A stretch of 64,000 nt of DNA from an uncultured Bacilli bacterium (GTDB lineage Bacteria; Bacillota_I; Bacilli_A; RF39; UBA660): contig CAJTWC010000001.1 in NCBI GenBank assembly GCA_910580185.1, forward strand, positions 177,497 to 241,496. The letters are read 5' to 3'. The notes under the pieces were generated by a model, which was not told the origin of the DNA, searched no databases, and saw nothing but the letters and a program-made list of their open reading frames with translations. Positions 15,627-24,815 of the stretch are shown here, in pieces. The first letter of the stretch is position 1. The number at the start of each line of letters is the position of its first letter. The position numbers and the translations under genes are program-made.

Positions 15627-17837
15627 CTAAATAGAACCTACAATAATTATATTAGCGTCGTTTTTGGAGTTTAATACTACTTCTTTCGCCGCTTCATCTT
15701 TTACATATATTATCATATTACTTGGTGTGGATTTAAAGCTTGGAGTTACTCCTACAAACTCAAAGTTCCTTATATCTAATTCCATTAAAGAACTACAATT
15801 TTCAAATATAGCTCCCATACTTGTTACATTAGAAGTATTAAAACTGCTTAAGTCCAATTTCTTTAATGAGGAACAATTTCTAAAAGTCCATATCATATTA
15901 GTTAAACTTGATGTATCCCAATTAGATAAACTAAGTTCTTCCAATGAACTGCAACTGAAAAATGTAGATTCCATACTAGTTATATTAGAAGTGTTCCAAC
16001 TAGATAAATCAAGCGTTTTAAGAGAAGAACAATTATAAAACATAGCTGATATACTAGTAACATTATCCATTTTAAAATTAGAAATATCTAATCCGACAAG
16101 AGCAGAACAATTAGTAAACATATTACTTGTAGATTTTAAATTAGGCGTATCAAAATTGGATAAATTTAAATTTTCTAAAGAAGTACAATTATAAAACATT
16201 TGATTTGTACTGGAAAGTACTGAAGTATCCATTTTTAATAAATCAACATTTTTAAGCAAAGTGCAGTTATAAAACATCGCTTTAGTACTACTTGGTTTTA
16301 AAGTTCCAAAAACCACATTACTAATTTTTTTACAATCTCTAAACATTCCGTATAATTCCACGGCTGAAGATGAAGTAAAATTACTTATATCCAAATCAAT
16401 TAATGATGGACAATTATTAAACATATATTCCATACTTGTTACATTTGATGTGTCATAAGATGATATATCAATATCAGTTAAAGATGTACATCCAGAAAAC
16501 ATATATGACATATTTGTTGCACTAAGCGTATTAGCTGCTGATAAATCAAGATTAATTAAACTAGAACAATTTCTAAACCAAAATCTAAAGTCTTTGACTT
16601 TTACTGGGTTAAAGTTTGATAAATTCACTTCTATCAAACTAGAACAATTATAAAACATTCCATACATATTTGTAACATTACTTACATCAAAAGTACTTAA
16701 ATTCAAAGAACCTAAAGAAGAACATCCTTGGAACATATTTTGCATATTTGTTACTTTTGATGTATTAAAATTATTTAAATTTAATTCTGTTAATGAACTA
16801 CAATTTTCAAATATGTTATTCATACTAGTTACTTTTGATGTGTTAAAATTAGATAAATCAAGATTTACTAATGACGAACAATTATAAAATATTGAGCCTA
16901 TTGCTGTTAATTTTTCAGTATTAAAATTACTTAAATCTAAACCTATCAATGAATTGCAATTATAAAACATTCCCGACATATTTATTGAGTTGCTAGTATT
17001 TATATAATTAGAAAAATTCATTTGATTTACATTTGTAAAATTTTTAAACTGATTCACCGAATTAATTGGTGTATAAACTTCTCCAATACCACCTATATTA
17101 AGTTCGTATAAATCGTTATTATCTTTATCTGTATACCATGCTATTACTGTTCCATCTTTATTTAATGATGCATCCCAGTATCCTATTGCATCAACACTAA
17201 CTTCTAGTGTTGGTAAAAAGGTAATAGTTTCTACGCTAGACTTTGTTATTGGGCCATTATTAAAGAATGTTGCTGTTCCATCTTCATTATTTCCCATAGC
17301 AAGTGTACTTACTGGTTTTATAAAGTTGAATCTTAACATTGTATCTAAATTAGTATTGCTTGGTAGTATTATTCCTTCTTTATACTTTATCGTTAGATTA
17401 AACTCTTTTGTTTCTCCAGGATTTATTAGTTCTTTTACACCTAATCCTTCTAGGGTGTATTCCATGTTAGAATTATTATTCATTTCTTGTGTTATACTAT
17501 CTATCCACATGGATACACTTCCACTATTTATTATCTCTACTTTATATGTAACGCTTGAATCTATATTTGGTAATCCTACCCCTATCGTTATACTATCTTT
17601 TCCATACTTATTAGTATAGTTTTCTAATCCTAGATTTGTTGTTTCTGATAAGCTTACGTTTGTTATTCTTATATCTTCTTTTACTCTAAACGTTGCTTCA
17701 CCACTTATTTTTAATTCTTCATTTAAGGCTGAGTATCCCACTGATAGGCTTAATGTTATCACGCAAAAAAGTAAGAACAATATTAAGTTCGTTCTTTCTT
17801 TTAAACTTCTTTTTGTTTTTACCTTCTTACACTTCAT
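15627..17837 (-). CDS. BspA-like leucine-rich repeat surface protein (DUF285) with SipW-type leader
   Basis: A 736-residue secreted protein. The N-terminus (KARTN-like basic stretch, helix LILFLLFCVITLSLSVGYSALNE is residues about 18-40) is followed by an immunoglobulin-like TasA/CalY-style segment (SGEATFRVKEDIRITNVSLS) and then, from about residue 250, some 18 BspA-type repeats of 22-24 residues (consensus MF-NCSSL--LDLSNFNTSNVT-M). Such proteins bind host proteins, other bacteria or matrix. There is no C-terminal anchor: the end is a short non-repeat cap. It lies beside an ER-type signal peptidase likely to process its leader, and downstream of a G-rich promoter (17951-17981). Confidence 0.88.
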   Translation of the reverse strand: MKCKKVKTKRSLKERTNLILFLLFCVITLSLSVGYSALNEELKISGEATFRVKEDIRITNVSLSETTNLGLENYTNKYGKDSITIGVGLPNIDSSVTYKVEIINSGSVSMWIDSITQEMNNNSNMEYTLEGLGVKELINPGETKEFNLTIKYKEGIILPSNTNLDTMLRFNFIKPVSTLAMGNNEDGTATFFNNGPITKSSVETITFLPTLEVSVDAIGYWDASLNKDGTVIAWYTDKDNNDLYELNIGGIGEVYTPINSVNQFKNFTNVNQMNFSNYINTSNSINMSGMFYNCNSLIGLDLSNFNTEKLTAIGSIFYNCSSLVNLDLSNFNTSKVTSMNNIFENCSSLTELNLNNFNTSKVTNMQNMFQGCSSLGSLNLSTFDVSNVTNMYGMFYNCSSLIEVNLSNFNPVKVKDFRFWFRNCSSLINLDLSAANTLSATNMSYMFSGCTSLTDIDISSYDTSNVTSMEYMFNNCPSLIDLDISNFTSSSAVELYGMFRDCKKISNVVFGTLKPSSTKAMFYNCTLLKNVDLLKMDTSVLSSTNQMFYNCTSLENLNLSNFDTPNLKSTSNMFTNCSALVGLDISNFKMDNVTSISAMFYNCSSLKTLDLSSWNTSNITSMESTFFSCSSLEELSLSNWDTSSLTNMIWTFRNCSSLKKLDLSSFNTSNVTSMGAIFENCSSLMELDIRNFEFVGVTPSFKSTPSNMIIYVKDEAAKEVVLNSKNDANIIIVGSI

Positions 17838-17950
17838 TTTATCACAGCCTGTTTTATTTTTTTTATTAATTTTATCATGACAGCTTTGTCAAAATATAAC
17901 CTTATAAGGTATTATTCTATAATTTTTTTCTATTTCTATTTTATATGTTG

Positions 17951-17981
17951 ATAATATCATATACCCTCCCCCAGCTGCCAA
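17951..17981 (-). promoter_or_regulatory. G-tract promoter of the BspA-like gene (long spacer)
   Basis: TTGGCA (17976-17981) and TATTAT (17951-17956) with a 19-bp spacer containing G5-A-G3 (17964-17972). It shares GATATTATCAACATA with the promoters at 23245, 31772 and 42790. A second possible -35 (TTGACA, 17887-17892) lies nearer the gene. Confidence 0.55.
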
Positions 17982-18032
17982 GAAATATTGTTGTTTATAA
18001 CTAGATGAGTTATATTTTTTCAATAATAAGAC

Positions 18033-19397
18033 TTATTTTTTTTCTTGATTGTTCTGTAAATCTACAAATTTAAGTATGTATCTATAAGTTTCATTTGGAG
18101 TCTTAACTATAAATACACTTTTTTGACCTTTATGTACTTCGGAAAATATAATAGGTTTTTCAAGATTATCTCTAACGTCTAATAACTCGTTAAAGTTTTT
18201 AACATCAATAACATCTTGATTCAAATCAATTATCTTTTTTGAATTAACTATTACTCTATCATATTCTCTTAATATCTTTGATAAAGTTACATCATATATA
18301 GTTTTTTTAGCACTTGTCTTCTTTAAGAATAGCATTAATCTAATAATAAATACCACTGCTGTTATCAAAGAAATAATTGCAAATAAGAAAGTAATTTTGT
18401 TTGATATATTAAAATCCTTATATATGTTAACATTATTGCTATTATTTATTTCATTTGAATTCATGCTTATATCTATCATTTGTTCCGTTAATGGTATTGT
18501 TAATTTAATTGTATCTTTATCCAACGATTTGATTTTATTTCCCTTTTCATCTTCTATTTCAACAAATAGACTCAATATAAGATTACTATTAGCATTAATT
18601 GCGTATGAGCTTTTAAAACCTTTTACTAAATTGTTATATTTATCATAGTTTATATTAACGTTTTGACTAATATTAAAACCATTAGAATTTTCCTTTATTA
18701 TTGTAGATGGTTGAGTTAACTTATCAGTCTTAGAATAAATAATTTTTGATTTATCTTCTGAGCTGGTAACCGCGATATCTGCTTGTACATAGAAAGTATA
18801 TTTATAATCAATGTTTTGATTAACGTTAAAATTATAATTAAAGTTTACATCAACATTATCTATTAAACTAGCAATATACTGCATATTTTTTTGCAAATAT
18901 GGTTCTTTATAATAGCTGTTTTGTTTTAAATAAACTTTATAATCTAAATTACTACTTTGTCTATATAAAACACTACTTCTAGTTTTAATTGAAATACTAA
19001 ATACAAATAATACTATTGATAATAACGCAAATACAAATATACCTAAACCATTTATTAAAAGTCTCATGTTATAACTTAAATACATTTTATTTTTAGATGC
19101 CTTTTTATCTTCAAAATTTTCGTTTTCCTCATCGGATGCTAAATTATTTTGAAAACTATTTTCGATATTATAACAATCAGCTTGGGTTTCATACTCATCA
19201 ACAGTGATATCACATGCTTCTTCACTTTTTTCTATACCATTATATTCTTCTTTGTTTTCATCAATTATTGGCATGCTCTCAGACGGCATATTCTTATTTT
19301 CAGGTTTAAAGGTTAAATCAAATTCTTTTTCCATTAATTCATCAATGGCTTGTGTTACCTCATCTTTTTCTATTTTGTTTTCGCCTTTATTTTTCAC
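18033..19397 (-). CDS. DUF5305-like bitopic membrane protein of the SipW locus
   Basis: A 454-residue protein with an acidic cytoplasmic N-terminal region (about 115 residues), a helix (about 120-142), an extracytoplasmic beta-rich domain with many paired polar strands (YKVYLKQNSYYKEPYLQKN, VNFNYNFNVNQNIDYKYTFYVQ), a second helix near residue 350 and a cytoplasmic tail. The pattern matches DUF5305 proteins, which occur next to SipW-type signal peptidases in Bacillota and archaea; their job is unknown, perhaps helping to handle secreted fibre subunits. I start at GTG 19397 because AGAGGTGAT lies four bases upstream. It follows the peptidase gene by about 11 bases and is surely co-transcribed. 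Confidence 0.7.
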   Translation of the reverse strand: MKNKGENKIEKDEVTQAIDELMEKEFDLTFKPENKNMPSESMPIIDENKEEYNGIEKSEEACDITVDEYETQADCYNIENSFQNNLASDEENENFEDKKASKNKMYLSYNMRLLINGLGIFVFALLSIVLFVFSISIKTRSSVLYRQSSNLDYKVYLKQNSYYKEPYLQKNMQYIASLIDNVDVNFNYNFNVNQNIDYKYTFYVQADIAVTSSEDKSKIIYSKTDKLTQPSTIIKENSNGFNISQNVNINYDKYNNLVKGFKSSYAINANSNLILSLFVEIEDEKGNKIKSLDKDTIKLTIPLTEQMIDISMNSNEINNSNNVNIYKDFNISNKITFLFAIISLITAVVFIIRLMLFLKKTSAKKTIYDVTLSKILREYDRVIVNSKKIIDLNQDVIDVKNFNELLDVRDNLEKPIIFSEVHKGQKSVFIVKTPNETYRYILKFVDLQNNQEKK

Positions 19398-19408
19398 TAT
19401 TATCACCT

Positions 19409-20551
19409 CTATCTATTTAATAATTCATTTAAAGCAACCGTTGGCATTCCAAGATACTTTATTTTAAGTTTGACAATTCCAATTACTTCATCTTCTTTAA
19501 TTATCCATGAGTCCTTTGTATCATTATTATCCCCTTTAGTAATATAATTTATTTTGCCATTATTGTTTAATATTTCCACAACCCTATGTACAATTATTTT
19601 ATTATCATGGTTATGTACCAATACATCTCCTTTTTTTATTGTACGAAGTTCAGACTTTTTTACCTTACGCAAAATAACTATATCTCCTTTTTCAATTTTA
19701 GGCGACATAGAACCAGAACCAATGGTTAAAGCTTGATATGTAAATAATCCACTAGTCAATATTACTATTACAAAAAGTAACGCGGTTATACCCGAATACA
19801 ACACTAGCTTTCTACTATTGTATCTAGAAGTTTTTATTTTTCTTGATTCAAAATAATCAAACATATTATTAATTTTTACCATAATAACAATTGGTAATAC
19901 GGTTTTTAACAATACGTTTATATATTCTCCAAAGTCCGGAAATAATGGAAGTAAGTATGTACTTAAATCAGTTAATAGTCGATAAACAATTGCGTTTGAA
20001 TAACCAACCTTACGGGTTAAATGAATTAGAAAAATATTCTTAGTAATACTAGGAAACACAACTAAACATATCATTTTTGTTAATCCCAAATAACTAGTAA
20101 CATCATAAATATGAATTGATAAATTCACATCAATTATCACAAACAAAATATATCCAATAACGAAACATGGAATATTTCCTTTTGATTTAGTAAAAAATTC
20201 ATACCTTAGTAACTCACTAACTATTATAAGTAGTATTACCGGAAATATATTTTTTATTATATTTATTATACTTAAACTATAACTTGTTTTTATAAAACCA
20301 GTAAATAATCCAAGTAAGTAAGTTATAAAATAATATATTAAAACAAATATTATTATATTTAACAAAACGTCTTTCTTATTTCTAAAATTTTCTTTTTCAA
20401 AACCAGTTAACACAATCATTAAAACTAAAAATGGTACTAATAATAAAGTAACTTCATAAATATTAGACATTTTAAACACAAAACTATTAAACAGCAAAAT
20501 AGTTAGGAGAAATATTTCTAACGTAATTATCTTCTTATATACCTTTTTCAT
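19409..20551 (-). CDS. sipW: ER-type signal peptidase I (SipW-like) with extra membrane domain
   Basis: A 380-residue membrane protease that removes leaders from exported proteins. The catalytic domain occupies the last 110 residues: the nucleophile serine is in GSGSMSPKIEKGD and the general base is a histidine in IIVHRVVEI, the Ser-His pair of the archaeal/ER/SipW group instead of the Ser-Lys pair of ordinary bacterial enzymes; TKGDNND follows as the third box. The first 250 residues add about eight membrane helices not found in short SipW. SipW enzymes process TasA/CalY-type proteins, several of which surround this gene. The gene is first in an operon with the DUF5305-like gene. Confidence 0.88.
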   Translation of the reverse strand: MKKVYKKIITLEIFLLTILLFNSFVFKMSNIYEVTLLLVPFLVLMIVLTGFEKENFRNKKDVLLNIIIFVLIYYFITYLLGLFTGFIKTSYSLSIINIIKNIFPVILLIIVSELLRYEFFTKSKGNIPCFVIGYILFVIIDVNLSIHIYDVTSYLGLTKMICLVVFPSITKNIFLIHLTRKVGYSNAIVYRLLTDLSTYLLPLFPDFGEYINVLLKTVLPIVIMVKINNMFDYFESRKIKTSRYNSRKLVLYSGITALLFVIVILTSGLFTYQALTIGSGSMSPKIEKGDIVILRKVKKSELRTIKKGDVLVHNHDNKIIVHRVVEILNNNGKINYITKGDNNDTKDSWIIKEDEVIGIVKLKIKYLGMPTVALNELLNR

Positions 20552-20580
20552 CTAATCACCACTTTTAATACTTTTAAATT

Positions 20581-20608
20581 TAAATATAATCCAAAAAAAG
20601 AAAGTCAA
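20581..20608 (-). promoter_or_regulatory. Probable promoter of the signal peptidase operon
   Basis: TTGACT (20603-20608) and TATTTA (20581-20586), 16 bp apart; it overlaps the terminator of the gene upstream. Confidence 0.45.
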
Positions 20609-20617
20609 TTCTTTCTT
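20593..20617 (-). terminator. Terminator of the 20.6-kb TasA-like gene
   Basis: AAGAAAG pairs with CTTTCTT around AATTGA, followed by seven T on the minus strand. Confidence 0.6.
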
Positions 20618-20632
20618 CATATAGCTAATAAA

Positions 20633-21226
20633 TTATCTCTGTACGTATTTTAAAGTTATACCTAAACCAGAAATAGTAACATCATCACTTGGAACTTCAT
20701 TACTATCATATTGTAATTTTAAGGTTAAGTTTTTTGTTATTCCTTTATCTAAGTTATCTCCTTGTGACACTACTGCACTTGTATCGGTATATGTTAAAGT
20801 ATAAGTTAATCCGTTGCAAACTGTTGTAGCATCTGCATCAACGTTAGAATTTGAAGTACAAACCGGCTTAATATTTTTAGTTAAAGTTTCTAAACTAGCA
20901 TCTATGGTGCCTGCATTGGTAACATCAAACGTATAAGTAATTCCATCACCAGGTTTTGTTAAAACAACATTATAATCACCAATTACCGTGCTTTGTTTTC
21001 CATCAACCGAGTCTTTTATAATCGCTTCAGTCGTAACGGATGCATCACCTGATGTTATTCCAGCACTTAAGTTTTCAAAATGGATATCCCATGTTGCAGA
21101 ATCAACACTTGCAGTTCCGTTTATTGTTAATGTCTGTGATAATGCTGCAAACGCAACCGTTAGACCTAATACCGCTACTATTAACGCTGCCAAACTTAAA
21201 GTTTTTATTTTTCTTTCCCTTTCCAT
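20633..21226 (-). CDS. TasA/CalY-like secreted protein with SipW-type leader
   Basis: A 197-residue protein. The leader MERERKIKTLSLAALIVAVLGLTVAFAALS is the SipW-cognate type, followed by LTINGTASVDSATWDIHFEN, the start of the jelly-roll domain seen in TasA and camelysin. Two cysteines (about 133 and 144) may form a disulfide. Unlike its two paralogues at 22551 and 42123 it has no calcium-loop-like insertion. TasA-type proteins form surface fibres or are matrix-associated. Start ATG 21226 has AAGGAG upstream; an in-frame ATG at 21241 lies before that ribosome site. Confidence 0.82.
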   Translation of the reverse strand: MERERKIKTLSLAALIVAVLGLTVAFAALSQTLTINGTASVDSATWDIHFENLSAGITSGDASVTTEAIIKDSVDGKQSTVIGDYNVVLTKPGDGITYTFDVTNAGTIDASLETLTKNIKPVCTSNSNVDADATTVCNGLTYTLTYTDTSAVVSQGDNLDKGITKNLTLKLQYDSNEVPSDDVTISGLGITLKYVQR

Positions 21227-21257
21227 CTTATTCTCCTTCATCTATTATAACATTGAT

Positions 21258-21287
21258 ATAATATCATAATAAAAAAGTAATAGTCAA
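21258..21287 (-). promoter_or_regulatory. Promoter of the 20.6-kb TasA-like gene (T-tract variant)
   Basis: TTGACT (21282-21287), 18 bp, TATTAT (21258-21263). It has the same ATTATGATATTAT end as the G-tract promoters, but the spacer holds a T6 run in place of G. Confidence 0.65.
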
Positions 21288-21290
21288 GTA

Positions 21291-22519
21291 CTAATAATTA
21301 TTTACTGCTTCCTCAGAAACTCGGATATTAGTTAAATCACTACTAATGCTTAATATAATTTTTTTAGAATTTTCATCTTTTACATATATTAATGTTGTTT
21401 TAGGTATACTACCAAACATCGTATCCGTTTCTTTGACATTTGATAAATCAATGCTTTTTATATCTAATACTTCTAAAGTTTTACAACCATCAAACATATA
21501 ATTCATATTTTTTAGATTCGAAGATGTAAAACTACTTAAATCTAACCTTTTAAGTTTATAACATCTTTGAAACATTCTTTCCATATTTGTTACATTTGAT
21601 GTATCAAAATCACTTAAATCTAAACTTAATAACGAACTACACCCAGAAAACATAGTGCTCATTAAAGTAGCATTTTTAGTATTATAAACATCACCAAAAT
21701 CTATACTTGTTAATTTATTAAAATTATTAAATAAATTACTTGAATTACCAGGAGAATGAACCTCTCCTATTCCGCCTATATTAAGTTCATATAATCCATT
21801 ATTATCATTATCCGTATACCATGCTATTACTGTTCCATCTTTGTTTAAACTTGCATCCCAGTATCCTATTGCATCAACACCAACTTCTAATGTTGGTAAA
21901 AAGTTAATATTCTCTACACTTGATTTTGTTATTGGACCATTATTAAAAAGGTTGCATTCGCATTACCATTAGTTCCTTTTGCTAGAGTGCTTACTGGTTT
22001 TATAAAATTAAATCTTAACATTGTATCTAAATTAATATTGTCTGGTAATGTTATTCCTTCTTTATACTTTATCGTTAGATTAAACTCTTTTATTTCTCCT
22101 GGATTTATTAATTCTTTTATTCCTAGGCCTTCTAGTGTGTACTCCATATTAGCATTATTATTTATTTCTTGAGTAATAGAATCTATCCACATGGATACAC
22201 TTCCACTATTTATTATCTCTACTTTATATGTAATGCTTGAATCTATATTTGGTAATCCTACTCCTAGTGTTATACTATCTTTTCCGTATTTATTAGTGTA
22301 GTTTTCTAATCCTAGATTTGTTGTTTCTGATAAACTTACGTTTGTTATTCTTATATCTTCTTTTACTCTAAACGTTGCTTCTCCACTTATGTTTAATTCT
22401 TCATTTAAGGCGCTATATCCTACTGTTAAACTAAGGGTTATTACGCAAAAAAGCAAGAACAGTATTTTATTTGTTCTTGCTTTTACACTTCTTTTTGTTT
22501 TTATTTTCTTACGCTTCAT
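21291..22519 (-). pseudogene. BspA-like surface protein gene broken by a one-base deletion in a T tract
   Basis: The first 190 codons (22519 down to about 21950) are almost identical to the start of the 15627-17837 protein, including the SipW-type leader and the GEATFRVKEDIRI segment. At 21945-21949 the paralogue's frame needs six T on the minus strand but only five are present, so the reading frame ends at once in a stop. In the next frame the homology resumes (NNGPITKSSVE, the YWDASLNKDGTVIAWYTD block, then four to five BspA repeats and a short cap). One base would restore a protein of about 408 residues. It may be a slippage-controlled gene, a decayed copy, or a sequencing error. Confidence 0.8.
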
Positions 22520-22550
22520 TTTATCAACGCCTTATCAACTTTTATTTTAT

Positions 22551-23210
22551 TTAATCTGCTTGAACATAATTTATTTTTACGCTTAGATCATTAAACGTTA
22601 AATTTCTTTTTGGCAACTCAGTTGCTTCTTTTAAACTTTCTTCATTACTGTTATAATTACCATTTATTTCTGTATATTTTGCATAAGAAACTGCCAATAT
22701 AATATTTTTTGTTTCACCTGCATTTAAAGTATCATTTATTTTTAACGTATTATTATCATTATCATAATATGCCATAATAAAGGATAAATTATCATTTACT
22801 TTATTTACATCTTCTTGTGTTACCATTCCGTCGTTATCCCAATCGCAACTTTCCACTGGCGAGTTTATGGTACATAGCTTACTCATTTCAATAGATGATA
22901 TTTTTGCGTTTATTGTACCTTTATTTACTATATCAAATATAATTTCAGCCTGGTCATTTGGTTTTGTTAACGTAGCGTTTAATCCAGTTATGCTAGTTCC
23001 ATTAACCACCGGTTCCGAATTAATTACTGCTCCATTCATACTATTAGTAACTACGTTTTCAAAGTGTATATCCCATTCTGCCGCGTTTACACTTGCTGTT
23101 CCGTTTATTGTTAATGTCTGAGAAAGTGCTGCAAACGCAACCGTTAGTCCTAGCACTGCTACTATTAGTGCTACTAAGCTAAGTACTTTTATTTTTCTTT
23201 CTTTTTCCAC
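22551..23210 (-). CDS. TasA/CalY-like secreted protein with dockerin-like calcium loop
   Basis: A 219-residue paralogue of the 20633 and 42123 proteins: leader EKERKIKVLSLVALIVAVLGLTVAFAALS, then LTINGTASVNAAEWDIHFEN. Midway it has CDWDNDGMVTQEDVNKV, which fits the D-x-D-x-D-G-x-x-x-x-x-D calcium loop of a dockerin or EF-hand half, preceded by two cysteines. The GTG start at 23210 follows GGAGG by eight bases. The frameshifted BspA-like gene is about 30 bases downstream with no promoter between, so the two share a transcript from the G-tract promoter at 23245-23273. Confidence 0.82.
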   Translation of the reverse strand: MEKERKIKVLSLVALIVAVLGLTVAFAALSQTLTINGTASVNAAEWDIHFENVVTNSMNGAVINSEPVVNGTSITGLNATLTKPNDQAEIIFDIVNKGTINAKISSIEMSKLCTINSPVESCDWDNDGMVTQEDVNKVNDNLSFIMAYYDNDNNTLKINDTLNAGETKNIILAVSYAKYTEINGNYNSNEESLKEATELPKRNLTFNDLSVKINYVQAD

Positions 23211-23244
23211 TTTTATTACCTCCATATTCTATTTTTCTATGTTG

Positions 23245-23273
23245 ATAATATCATAATCCCCCCTCCCCGTCAA
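23245..23273 (-). promoter_or_regulatory. G-tract promoter of the 22.6-kb TasA-like gene
   Basis: TTGACG (23268-23273), 17-bp spacer GGG-A-GGGGGG-ATTATGA, TATTAT (23245-23250). The C/G tract is 23258-23268. Upstream, 23300-23470 holds no gene that I can support. Confidence 0.8.
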
Positions 23274-23471
23274 GTTCTAAAATTGGGCTGTTTATAATTA
23301 GAGTGCAGTGGTGAACTAAAAGTAGACAACTAAAGAGGGTATGTAGACAATCTAATATTTTATATATACATTATAATACAGAACTCAAACTTCAGAAATA
23401 TTATACTATTTATATACTAGCTTATTATTTTTATATTTTTTGCTTAACAAATATTAGAATAACACAACTAA

Positions 23472-23497
23472 AAAAGTGATGAAATTTCATCACTTTT
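23472..23497. terminator. Terminator of the ABC permease gene
   Basis: A 13-bp perfect palindrome (AAAAGTGATGAAA and its complement) overlapping the stop codon, with T runs on the minus strand. Confidence 0.8.
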
Positions 23498-24815
23498 CTT
23501 TAACTGCTCTAAACATTTTTTTCCATAAGTCGCTTTCTGAATAGTTTAAGATTCCAACCTTATATATTTTAAGTCCGAACTTGATCAAAATAAAATTAAG
23601 AAGCATAAGTAGCAATATTGCAACTATTATAAGTCCAACACCTATTTCACCAGATAGTAAAAGACTTGGTGCTAATGAAATAGACATAAGTGGTATAACA
23701 CTTGCTATTTTAACAAATAAAGCTCCTGGAAACATAGCTGATATTATTATTAAATAAAAACCTGCTAAACTAATTATCATAAGTGGTGTTTGAAGTTGCT
23801 GATAATTTTCCATATTGGTAGTCATGGAAGCAAGCACGCCTGCTAATAGTGAATAAGCTAAAAAGCTTAGTAATAATAAGATTATAATAAGTGGTATTAT
23901 ATATCCTAACTTATTTAATATTCCACTTTTTTCTATCATTTCAAGTACCCCTGATAAATCAAGCGTAGCTGCAGCCTCTTTTATTGCCTTCATTCCTTGA
24001 TGTGAGGGATCCGTGGTAAATTTTCTAATTATTAAACCTACTGCGCTATACAAAAGAATCAATCCACCTTGAATTAAGACAAACAAATTACTTGATAAAA
24101 TTTTAGAAAAAAAGTGAGTTTTAGGAGATACATTTCCTATTATAATTTCCATTCCACGAGTTGACTTTTCTTCATTTATTTCTGCTCCAATCATTTGGAC
24201 TAAATACATAATAAGCATAAAACACGGAAGTGCAATTATTAGTGAAGAAACTGATAAAAGAGTTCTTGTGTTTTCTTCATCTTCAGTTTTCTCTTCGTTT
24301 ATAAAAGTTCTTTTAACCTCGACTGAAGAAGAAATCTGATTTAATTTTTCTTTATCAATCCCAGATAAATCAAGTGCAATACCTTGTTTTGTAGTATTTA
24401 AACTAGTGATTATTGCTTGGTATTTTACAGTATCTACATATGCATCAGTTATAAACTCTATATTATAAATATTATTAGTATCAGGATTTATAACAAGTAA
24501 TATATCATCAGTTCCTTTTAATTTTTTCTTAGCTTTTTTTATATCATCAATTTTAGATATTTTAAGTTTTGACGTTCCAAGATAACTTTCAACACCTTTT
24601 AAACCAGTCTTTACATTTTCATAATAACCAGTATTATCTACCACGTTTATTTTTAAAGGCTTATTAAAATCTCCTCCAAACATAGTTACTATAGAATCAA
24701 TGTTAACAAATGCTATAGTAATTAATGCAACTATTACGTTTGCAATTAAAAACCATTTATTTTTTATTTTCTTTTTTAAACTATGCTTAGTTAAAAATTT
24801 AAATTTATTTTCCAT
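23490..24815 (-). CDS. ABC transporter permease, NatB/ABC-2 type
   Basis: A 441-residue membrane subunit. One helix at the N-terminus (about 20-42), a large extracytoplasmic domain (about 45-185), then five helices in the C-terminal half, the ABC-2 layout of NatB-type Na+ exporters. The partner ATPase gene overlaps its start, so the two form one exporter. Start ATG 24815 has AGGTGA upstream; the GTG at 24824 lies in that site. The substrate cannot be read: sodium, drugs or peptides are all possible for this family. Confidence 0.85.
   Translation of the reverse strand: MENKFKFLTKHSLKKKIKNKWFLIANVIVALITIAFVNIDSIVTMFGGDFNKPLKINVVDNTGYYENVKTGLKGVESYLGTSKLKISKIDDIKKAKKKLKGTDDILLVINPDTNNIYNIEFITDAYVDTVKYQAIITSLNTTKQGIALDLSGIDKEKLNQISSSVEVKRTFINEEKTEDEENTRTLLSVSSLIIALPCFMLIMYLVQMIGAEINEEKSTRGMEIIIGNVSPKTHFFSKILSSNLFVLIQGGLILLYSAVGLIIRKFTTDPSHQGMKAIKEAAATLDLSGVLEMIEKSGILNKLGYIIPLIIILLLLSFLAYSLLAGVLASMTTNMENYQQLQTPLMIISLAGFYLIIISAMFPGALFVKIASVIPLMSISLAPSLLLSGEIGVGLIIVAILLLMLLNFILIKFGLKIYKVGILNYSESDLWKKMFRAVKEK

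Noticed and set aside
21291..21662. Independent small BspA-like gene starting at 21662
   Set aside because: The ATG is an internal methionine; the frame continues upstream without a stop to the T tract where the frameshift occurs, and the 5' part of the same gene lies before it.
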